This document shows, in pieces, positions 8,316 to 14,780 of a stretch of DNA of 55,513 bases. Positions within the stretch are counted from its first letter, which is position 1; each line of letters starts with the position of its first letter. A model generated the notes under the pieces. That model made no database searches, was not told the DNA's origin, and saw only the letters and a list, made by a program, of their open reading frames with translations. The translations under genes and the position numbers were made by a program. Location: the NCBI RefSeq assembly GCF_005930495.1, contig NZ_SJEX01000022.1:1-55513 (forward strand). Direction: 5' to 3'. The stretch is from Modestobacter excelsi. GTDB taxonomy: Bacteria; Actinomycetota; Actinomycetes; Mycobacteriales; Geodermatophilaceae.

Positions 8316-8885
8316 TCAGTGGGCGCCGGTGAGCTGCAGCTCCCGTGTCACGCGCCCGATCGCTGCGTCCAGCAGTGCCCGGACCTCCTCCAGCGAGCGC
8401 CCGGAGGTGTCGTTCCACCGGGTCAGGTCCTGCACCTGGAGCGTCCGGAGGGCGGGTGCGGGGCACCACCGGACGGGGCCCGGGTCGGTCGCCCGGTGGA
8501 GGGTGTGCCAGAGCAGGTCGAGGCTGCGCTGGGCCCGTTGCCCGCGGACGGCGGCCCGCCCCCCGGCAGCCAGGACCACCGCACCCACGAGACAGGCCGC
8601 CGGCTGCGCACCGGCACGCTCCTCCCCCGCTGCGGCGACCGCGGCGAGCGGCTGGGCGGTGAACCACGTCCCCTGCACCCAGCCTCGGCCGAGCAGGGCA
8701 CGTGCCTCGACCAGGACCTCGAGGATCCCGTGCAGCTCCGCCCGGGCTGCCGCCGTCCGGCCGGCGCGCGCGGCGGCCCGTCGGTGCTGCCGCGCTCCCC
8801 GCCGGCCGGGCGGTCCCGGGCGCGCCGCAGGGAGGGCTTCGTCGACGCCCGGGTGGACAGGGGGCACCGCGACGATGACGGTCAT
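8316..8885 (-). CDS. DUF6197 family protein
   Basis: The protein has 189 residues. The conserved part is a cysteine-containing helix (AACLVGAVVLAAGG), then LDLLWHTLHRAT, and the C-terminal signature WNDTSGRSLEEVRALLDAAIGRV, all typical of DUF6197 proteins in actinobacteria. The AGGA site before ATG 8885 supports the start, although the first 45 residues are Arg/Ala/Pro-rich and probably disordered. Function is unknown in the family. It converges with the Holin-X-like gene and is probably expressed alone. Confidence 0.7.
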   Translation of the reverse strand: MTVIVAVPPVHPGVDEALPAARPGPPGRRGARQHRRAAARAGRTAAARAELHGILEVLVEARALLGRGWVQGTWFTAQPLAAVAAAGEERAGAQPAACLVGAVVLAAGGRAAVRGQRAQRSLDLLWHTLHRATDPGPVRWCPAPALRTLQVQDLTRWNDTSGRSLEEVRALLDAAIGRVTRELQLTGAH

Positions 8886-9015
8886 GACAGGTCCTGGTGG
8901 CCGCTGGGAGGTCCGGGCAAGAACCGTAGGCCGCGTCCCGCCCGGGAGGAAGGGCCGCCGTCGCGTCAGCTCGGCTGGACGCGACCGGCGTCGATCGGCG
9001 TCCGGGGCCCCGGGC

Positions 9016-9199
9016 TCAGGGCAGCCCGGGCAGCAGCTCGTCCAGGGTGATCGGCAGCGACCGGACCCGGACGCCGGTGGCGTGGTGGACGGCTGGTGTT
9101 GCCCAGCCGCTCACGGAGCGCGTCCAGCAGCGTGGTGCGGGTGTCCACGGTGAGCCGGTGGCTCTCCCCGTCGACCCGCAGGGAGATCTCGGCGTCCAT
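9016..9199 (-). pseudogene. Deletion scar of a molybdenum hydroxylase (xanthine dehydrogenase-type) operon
   Basis: From ATG 9199 the frame encodes MDAEISLRVDGESHRLTVDT and then LLDALRERLG. That is the start of the small [2Fe-2S] subunit of xanthine/aldehyde oxidoreductases, but it stops resembling the family just before the expected cysteine loop. About 30 codons in, a different frame takes over and reads AVHHATGVRVRSLPITLDEL to a stop at 9016. This matches the extreme C-terminus of the molybdopterin-binding large subunit. In intact operons the order is small (FeS), FAD, large subunit, so everything between has been lost with a frame change. The product cannot function: no cysteine cluster, FAD or Mo domain remains. 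A run of ten G precedes the ATG. Confidence 0.75.
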
Positions 9200-9201
9200 G
9201 A

Positions 9202-9211
9202 CCCCCCCCCC
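9202..9211. repeat. C10/G10 homopolymer tract
   Basis: Ten consecutive C on the plus strand lie two bases upstream of the pseudogene ATG, so they are G10 in the position of its ribosome binding site. Such tracts are slippage-prone in replication and sequencing. Confidence 0.9.
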
Positions 9212-9382
9212 GGTGCCCGCCGGATCGCTGCTGCCCAACGCACCCCGCGGTGCCCGGCCGACGTGACGGAACCAACACGCAGGTGGACGGCGTGCGGCAT
9301 ACCGGGAGCCGAGCCGGGTACTGGCTGGCGGAGCAGGGCGGCGTACGTGGAAGAGTCGGCCCTCCCGACGACTGGACCGCCC

Positions 9383-10408
9383 ATGAGTGGCAATGCCACG
9401 CACCGTTTCCGCAACACCAGCGTCCTGACCGTGCAGACGGCCGACGCGTCGCAGGTGGTCACCTCCGACGACCTGGACGACCAGCTGGTCGACACCTACC
9501 GCCGGGTCGGGCTGCGCCCCGGCCTGCTCGAGCGGCTCTGCGGCATCCGCGAACGCCGCTGGTGGGCCGACGGCGTCACCTTCGTCGACGGCGCCGCGAT
9601 GGCCGGCGCCAAGGCGATCAGCGAGAGCGGCGTCGACCCGGCCGGCATCGGCGTCATGATCAACACGTCGGTGAGCCGCAAGTACCTCGAGCCCTCCACC
9701 GCCGTCGCCGTGCACGACGCGCTCGGCCTGCCCCGCTCGGCGCAGAACTTCGACGTCACCAACGCCTGCCTGGGCTTCATGAACGGCATGGAGCTGGCCG
9801 GGGCGATGATCGACTCCGGGCTGGTCGACCACGCGCTGATCGTCAACGGTGAGGACGCCCGGTCGGTCCAGGAGCGCACCATCGACCGGCTCAACCGCCC
9901 GGAGACGGTGGCCCGGGACGTGCTGTCCCAGTTCGCCACGCTGACCCTCGGCTGCGGCGCGGTCGCCATGGTGCTCGGCCGGACCGACCAGCACCCCGAG
10001 GGCCACCGGATGGTCGGCTCGGTCAGCCGGGCCGGCACCGAGCACCACGAGCTGTGCGTCGGCGACAACGACATGATGCGCACCGACCTCAAGGGCCTGC
10101 TCGACGCCGGGATCGGGCTCGGCGTCGACATGTGGACCGAGGCCGGCGAGGAGTTCGACTGGCACGGCGGCATGTCGCGCTACGTCATGCACCAGGTCTC
10201 GAAGGTGCACACCGCCGCGATGTGCGAGAAGTTCGGCATCGACGAGTCGCGGGTGCCCAAGACCTTCCCGACCCGGGGCAACCTGGGCCCGGCGTCGGTG
10301 CCGTTCACCCTGGCGACCGAGTCCGACGCGCTGGACGACGGCGACCGGGTGCTGCTCATGGGCGTCGGCTCGGGGCTGAACACCGCGTGCCTCGAGATCG
10401 AATGGTGA
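9383..10408 (+). CDS. oleA: OleA, thiolase-fold acyl-CoA condensing enzyme
   Basis: The product has 341 residues and is related to 3-oxoacyl-ACP synthase III. OleA joins two fatty acyl-CoAs head to head to a 2-alkyl-3-ketoacid, the first step of long-chain olefin synthesis. The thiolase triad is readable: nucleophile Cys129 in VTNACLGFMNG, His270 in YVMHQVSKVHT, and Asn300 in RGNLGPASVP. The C-terminal glycine-rich strand GVGSGLNTACLEIEW is typical. ATG 9383 is chosen since upstream in-frame codons are Arg/Pro-rich shadow; the ribosome site is weak. The stop overlaps the ATG of oleBC by 7 nt. Identity as OleA rather than a housekeeping FabH is strongly supported by the neighbouring oleBC and oleD. 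Confidence 0.92.
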   Translation: MSGNATHRFRNTSVLTVQTADASQVVTSDDLDDQLVDTYRRVGLRPGLLERLCGIRERRWWADGVTFVDGAAMAGAKAISESGVDPAGIGVMINTSVSRKYLEPSTAVAVHDALGLPRSAQNFDVTNACLGFMNGMELAGAMIDSGLVDHALIVNGEDARSVQERTIDRLNRPETVARDVLSQFATLTLGCGAVAMVLGRTDQHPEGHRMVGSVSRAGTEHHELCVGDNDMMRTDLKGLLDAGIGLGVDMWTEAGEEFDWHGGMSRYVMHQVSKVHTAAMCEKFGIDESRVPKTFPTRGNLGPASVPFTLATESDALDDGDRVLLMGVGSGLNTACLEIEW

Positions 10409-12921
10409 CCGCACCCTCCTCCGTCCCGCCGGGTCTGCCCGGGCTCGACCCCGCCTGGTCGCGGCACCTCACCGTCGCCGACGCCACCGGCACCAAGCAC
10501 GAGTGGCACCTGCTCGACAACGGGGTGACCGAACCGGTCGGCACGCTGCTGTGCGTGCACGGCAACCCCACCTGGTCCTACCTGTGGCGCCGGCTGCTGA
10601 CCGCCGCACCCCCCGGCTGGCGGGTCGTCGCCCCCGACCAGCTCGGCATGGGCTTCTCCGAGCGGCTGACCGGACCGCGGCCGCTGGCCCAGCGGGTCGC
10701 CGACCTCGGCGACCTCACCGCGGCCCTGGGCGTCACCGGCCCGGTCATCACCGTCGGCCACGACTGGGGCGGCGTCATCTCCCTCGGCTGGGCGCTGCAG
10801 CACCGCGAGCAGCTGCGCGGCGTCGTGCTCGGCAACACCGCCGTCGCCATGCCCGAGGGCGACCTCGGCCCCGCCCTGATCCGGCTGGCGCACGCCCCGG
10901 GTGTGCGCGCCGCCGTCACAGTCGGCACCCCGGTCTTCGTCCGGGCGACCACCGCACTGTCCTGGCCGTCGCTGCCCGCCGCCGTCCGGGACGCCTTCGC
11001 CGCTCCCTACGGCACGCCGGCCCGGCGGCGCTCGGTCGGCGACTTCGTGGCCGACATCCCCTTCTCCCCCGGCCACCCGTCGCGGGCGGCGCAGGAGCAG
11101 GTCGCCGCGGGGATCCGCGACCTCGACGTCCCGGCGCTGCTGATGTGGGGCCCGCGTGACCCGGTCTTCGGCGAGCGCTACCTGGCCGACCTGCGGGAGC
11201 GGCTGCCGCAGGCCCAGCTGCACCGCTTCGAGGGCGCCTCGCACCTCGTGCCGGAGGACGCACCGCAGTACGCGGACGCGATCGCGCAGTGGGTCACCGA
11301 CCTCGGCACCGACCGCAGCGCCCCGGCTCCGGCCGCCGGGCTGCCCGGGCACCCCTGGTCGGCGCTGACCGAGCGGGCCGGTGACGACTCCCCCGCCGTG
11401 GTCGAGGTCGGTGGCGGCACCGTCAGCTGGGCGCAGCTGCACCGCCGGGTCGAGCACCTGGCCGCCGGGCTCGCCGACGCCGGCATCCGCCCCGGCTCCC
11501 GGGTGGCGCTGCTCGTCGAGCCCTCGGCCGACCTCACCGCCTGCGTCTACGCGGTGTGGCGGGCCGGCGCGGTCATCGTCGTGGCCGACAAGGGACTCGG
11601 CCTGCGCGGCATGCGCGGGGCGCTGCGCAGCGCGGACGTCGACGCCGTCATCGGCAGCGCCCCCGGCCTCGCCGCCGCCCGGGTCATGCGGCTGCCCGGC
11701 CTCCGGATCGCCACCGGCCGGGTGCCGGGCGCCCGGCACACCCTGTCCGAGCTGGAGGCGCGCGGGGCCACAGCACCTCCGCCGCCGGAGTCCCCGGCCG
11801 ACGCCGACTGCGCCGTGCTGTTCACCTCCGGGGCGACGGGGCCGGCCAAGGGCGTCGTCTACACCCAGCGGCAGGCCCTGGCCCAGCTGGACCTGGTGCG
11901 CAGCACCTACCGGCTCTCACCCGAGGACCGGCTGGTCGCCGCCTTTGCGCCGTTCGCGATCCTCGGGCCGGCGCTGGGCATCGGCTCCGCGGTGCCCGAC
12001 ATCGACGTGACCCAGCCGGCGTCGCTCACCGCCGCGAAGCTGGCCGACGCAGCCGCGGCGGTCGGCGGCACGGTCGTCTTCGCCTCACCGGCCGCACTGC
12101 GCCGGGTGGTCGCCACCGCCGCGGAGCTGACCGCCGAGCAGCGGACGGCGCTGGGCCGGGTGCGGCTGCTCATGTCGGCCGGCGCACCGGTACCACTGCC
12201 GTTGCTCACCGAGCTGCGGGCGGTGCTGCCGGCCGCCGAGGCGCACACCCCCTACGGGATGACCGAGGCGCTGCCGGTCACCGACGTGACCGCCGAGGAG
12301 ATCGCGGCCGCCGGACCCGGCGACGGCGTCTGCGTCGGCCGGCCGCTGACCGGGGTCGAGGTGCGGGTCAGCCCGCTCACCGCGCTCGGCGCCGCCGACG
12401 GGCCGCTGACTGCCGACCCGGGCACGACCGGCGAGGTGTGCGTGCGCGCCGCCCACGTCAAGGACCGCTACGACGCGCTCTGGATCACCGAGCGCGCCTC
12501 GTCCCGGGACCCGGGCTGGCACCGCACCGGCGACGTCGGGCACCTCGACGACGCCGGCCGGCTGTGGATCGGGGGCCGGTTGCCGCACGTGGTCACCACC
12601 GCGGCGGGCGTGGTCACCCCGGTCGGGGTGGAGCAGCGGGTCGAGGCGCTGGACGCCGTCTCCGCCGCGGCCGTGGTCGGCGTCGGCCCGGCCGGTGCGC
12701 AGGTGGTCGTGGCCGTCGTCGTCCCGACGGCGGGTGGTCCCCGGCGCCCGGCCCTGGCCGACCCGGACCTGGCCGACGCGGTGCGGGCGGCCGCGGGGTC
12801 CGAGGTCGCGGCGGTGCTGGTCGCCCGCCGGCTGCCGGTGGACATCCGGCACCAGTCGAAGGTCGACCGGCGCGCGGTGGCCGGGCAGGCGGCCCAGCTG
12901 CTGGCGGGCGCCCGCCGGTGA
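10402..12921 (+). CDS. oleBC: OleBC fusion: beta-lactone decarboxylase + beta-lactone synthetase
   Basis: The product has 839 residues in two domains. Residues 1 to about 295 form an alpha/beta hydrolase of the haloalkane-dehalogenase-like OleB type. It has the oxyanion HGNPTW motif, nucleophile Asp121 in GHDWGG, and His281 in GASHLVPED. Residues from about 310 to 839 are an AMP-binding enzyme (OleC) with the phosphate loop LFTSGATGPAKG at 474-485, a YGMTE motif and the HRTGDVG hinge region. OleC turns the 2-alkyl-3-hydroxyacid into a cis-beta-lactone using ATP; OleB decarboxylates the lactone to the cis-olefin. Fused OleBC proteins are known in some actinobacteria (e.g. Micrococcus). The gene overlaps oleA by 7 nt and oleD by 4 nt. 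Confidence 0.93.
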   Translation: MVTAPSSVPPGLPGLDPAWSRHLTVADATGTKHEWHLLDNGVTEPVGTLLCVHGNPTWSYLWRRLLTAAPPGWRVVAPDQLGMGFSERLTGPRPLAQRVADLGDLTAALGVTGPVITVGHDWGGVISLGWALQHREQLRGVVLGNTAVAMPEGDLGPALIRLAHAPGVRAAVTVGTPVFVRATTALSWPSLPAAVRDAFAAPYGTPARRRSVGDFVADIPFSPGHPSRAAQEQVAAGIRDLDVPALLMWGPRDPVFGERYLADLRERLPQAQLHRFEGASHLVPEDAPQYADAIAQWVTDLGTDRSAPAPAAGLPGHPWSALTERAGDDSPAVVEVGGGTVSWAQLHRRVEHLAAGLADAGIRPGSRVALLVEPSADLTACVYAVWRAGAVIVVADKGLGLRGMRGALRSADVDAVIGSAPGLAAARVMRLPGLRIATGRVPGARHTLSELEARGATAPPPPESPADADCAVLFTSGATGPAKGVVYTQRQALAQLDLVRSTYRLSPEDRLVAAFAPFAILGPALGIGSAVPDIDVTQPASLTAAKLADAAAAVGGTVVFASPAALRRVVATAAELTAEQRTALGRVRLLMSAGAPVPLPLLTELRAVLPAAEAHTPYGMTEALPVTDVTAEEIAAAGPGDGVCVGRPLTGVEVRVSPLTALGAADGPLTADPGTTGEVCVRAAHVKDRYDALWITERASSRDPGWHRTGDVGHLDDAGRLWIGGRLPHVVTTAAGVVTPVGVEQRVEALDAVSAAAVVGVGPAGAQVVVAVVVPTAGGPRRPALADPDLADAVRAAAGSEVAAVLVARRLPVDIRHQSKVDRRAVAGQAAQLLAGARR

Positions 12922-13877
12922 GGGTGCTGGTCACCGGCGCCAGCGGGATGCTGGGCCGGGCCACCGCGACCGCGCTGGCCGACCGCGGCGACGACGTCAC
13001 CGTGCTGCAGCGGCGGCCGGCCGGGCTGCCCTGCCGGGAGGTGCTCGGCGACGTCGCCGACCCGGCGGTGGTCGGGGCCGCGGCGGCCGGGCAGGACGCC
13101 GTGCTGCACCTGGCCGCCAAGGTCGACGTGACCGGGCGCTGGGCCGAGTACGCGCGCGCCAACATCGAGGGCACCCGCACCGTGCTCGCCGCCTGCCGGC
13201 GGGCCGGGGTCCGCCGGCTGGTGCACGTCTCCTCGCCCTCGGTGGCGCACGGCGGGTCGGCGCTGGTGGGCGTGGGCGCCGGGCCCGCCGACCCGGAGCG
13301 GGCCCGGGGGCACTACTCCCGGTCCAAGGCGGTCGCCGAGACCGAGGCGCTGGGCGCGGACTCCGCCGACCTCGCGGTGCTGGTGGTCCGGCCGCACCTG
13401 GTCTGGGGGCCAGGTGACACCCAGCTCGTCGAGCGGGTGGTGGAGCGGGCCCGCGCCGGGCGGCTGCCGGTGATCGGCTCCGGCGCCGCCCTGATCGACA
13501 CCACCTACGTGGACAACGCCGTCGACGCCCTGGTCGCCGCCGTCGACGCACCGGCGCACGGTGAGGCGCTGGTCGTCTCCAACGGCGAACCGCGGCCGGT
13601 GGCCGAGGTCATCGCCCGGCTGTGCCGGGCCGCCGGGGTCCCCGCGCCGCGCCGCCGGCTGCCCGTCCCGGTCGCCTGGGCGGCCGGGGCCGCGGTCGAG
13701 GGGGTCTGGGCGGTGACGCAGCGCCGCGACACCCCTCCGCTGACCCGCTTCCTCGCCGAGCAGCTGTCCACCGCGCACTGGTTCGACCAGCGCCGCACCC
13801 GCTCGGCGCTGCGCTGGACGCCCCGGGTGACCCTGGACGAGGGCTTCACCCGACTGGCCGCCGCCTACGCCGGCTGA
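12918..13877 (+). CDS. oleD: OleD, NADPH-dependent 2-alkyl-3-ketoacid reductase
   Basis: The product is a 319-residue extended short-chain dehydrogenase. The N-terminal dinucleotide motif is VTGASGMLGRA. The active-site pair is Tyr133 and Lys137 in HYSRSKAVAE, with SSPSVAHGG supplying the upstream serine. The C-terminal part (LIDTTYVDNAVDALVAA, then a hydrophobic helix) follows the 3-beta-HSD-like pattern of OleD. It reduces the OleA product to the 3-hydroxyacid that OleC activates. Start GTG 12918 overlaps the oleBC stop (GTGA). Gene order A-BC-D with tight overlaps supports one transcript and probably one protein assembly, as the Ole proteins are known to form large complexes. Confidence 0.92.
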   Translation: MRVLVTGASGMLGRATATALADRGDDVTVLQRRPAGLPCREVLGDVADPAVVGAAAAGQDAVLHLAAKVDVTGRWAEYARANIEGTRTVLAACRRAGVRRLVHVSSPSVAHGGSALVGVGAGPADPERARGHYSRSKAVAETEALGADSADLAVLVVRPHLVWGPGDTQLVERVVERARAGRLPVIGSGAALIDTTYVDNAVDALVAAVDAPAHGEALVVSNGEPRPVAEVIARLCRAAGVPAPRRRLPVPVAWAAGAAVEGVWAVTQRRDTPPLTRFLAEQLSTAHWFDQRRTRSALRWTPRVTLDEGFTRLAAAYAG

Positions 13878-13881
13878 CCGG

Positions 13882-14643
13882 TCAGCCGGTCCAGGGCGGC
13901 GCGACACCCCAGCCCCAGTGCGGCACCGGCGCGTTCCGCACCACCTCGGCCCCGGGCTGGGAGTTGGTCAGCGCCAGCCGGGTGCCCCACTCCGCGTAGC
14001 CGACGAACGCCGCCCGGAACTCCGGGTCGGCCGGCAGCCCGGCCTCGTCGAGGGAGTCCAGCAGCAGGGCGACCCAGCGCCGGCGCTGCGGCTCGGTGAT
14101 CGCCTTGCCCAGGTGGTGCCCGAGCATCGCCGGGTAGCCGCCGCGCTCCCGCGTGTAGCGGTCGGGGCCGCCGAACACCTCGGCGAGCCACATCGCCACG
14201 TGCCGCGGGTGCTCGTCGTCCATGTGCGCGAAGAGCGGGCCGACGAGGTCGTCGGCGAGGACGTGCCGGTAGAAGACCCGGGTCAGCCGTTCGAGCGCCG
14301 CCGCCCCGCCCGCCCAGTCGTACAGCGTCGGCACCGACGCGCCGGGGCCGCGCACCGCCGTGGGTGCGTAGTGCCGCATCTCCTCGATGTCCCCGACGTA
14401 GGGCCGGACGGCGGCGAGGAACTCACCGAACAGCTCCCCGCCGCGGAAGCCCTGCAGGTGGTCCGCCGCCGAGGTCCAGGTGATCCGCAGGACCCAGCAG
14501 GCGGGTTCGTCGACGCTGCGGCTGAGCTCGTAGTCGACGCACTGCGGCGCGCGGGCGAGCACCCCCGCCGCGCGTGCGTAGTCGTGGGGGAACGCTGCCT
14601 GACGCTCCTCGGGCACCCGGTACCGGATGTACTCGACGATCAT
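13882..14643 (-). CDS. ABM monooxygenase domain fused to truncated haemoglobin (group II)
   Basis: The product has 253 residues. Residues 1 to about 100 are an antibiotic-biosynthesis-monooxygenase (ABM) ferredoxin-like domain (MIVEYIRYRVPEERQAAF, YELSRSVDEPACWVLRITW). Residues from about 110 to 250 are a truncated globin with LTRVFYRHVLADDLVGPLFA (Tyr B10 region), the helix E/F segment LAEVFGGPDRYT, HHLGKAITEPQRRRW (proximal His and Trp G8 region), and a C-terminal helix. Such ABM-trHb fusions are known in actinobacteria; roles proposed include O2/NO handling or haem-linked oxidation. The ATG follows CGGGAG. It is convergent with oleD (4-nt gap) and divergent from the sigma-like gene, sharing a short A+T-rich control region. 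Confidence 0.85.
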   Translation of the reverse strand: MIVEYIRYRVPEERQAAFPHDYARAAGVLARAPQCVDYELSRSVDEPACWVLRITWTSAADHLQGFRGGELFGEFLAAVRPYVGDIEEMRHYAPTAVRGPGASVPTLYDWAGGAAALERLTRVFYRHVLADDLVGPLFAHMDDEHPRHVAMWLAEVFGGPDRYTRERGGYPAMLGHHLGKAITEPQRRRWVALLLDSLDEAGLPADPEFRAAFVGYAEWGTRLALTNSQPGAEVVRNAPVPHWGWGVAPPWTG

Positions 14644-14669
14644 GTCGGCTCCCGCCGTCGGTCCTCTGA

Positions 14670-14682
14670 TTACATTGTTACA
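14670..14682. promoter_or_regulatory. A+T-rich direct repeat in divergent control region
   Basis: On the minus strand it reads TGTAACAATGTAA: two TGTAA boxes eight bases apart, 27-39 bases upstream of the haemoglobin-fusion ATG. The surrounding region is otherwise about 75% G+C. It could be the promoter -10 region, a regulator site, or both. Confidence 0.45.
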
Positions 14683-14780
14683 GGGCTGTCCGGTCAAGAA
14701 CGCCGCGGATGACGGACCATGGGGACGAACCGGCTGCCGTCCCGGGTCCGAACACCCCACCACCGAGGCGAGGAGGACGG

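Noticed and set aside
9047-9382. A 112-codon N-terminal extension of OleA
   Set aside because: It would overlap the molybdenum-hydroxylase scar and lacks family similarity; ATG 9383 matches the normal OleA length.
8966-10414. A 482-codon minus-strand frame containing the small-subunit start
   Set aside because: Apart from the MDAEISL segment at 9199 it is antisense to oleA. The true remnant is only the scar at 9016-9199.
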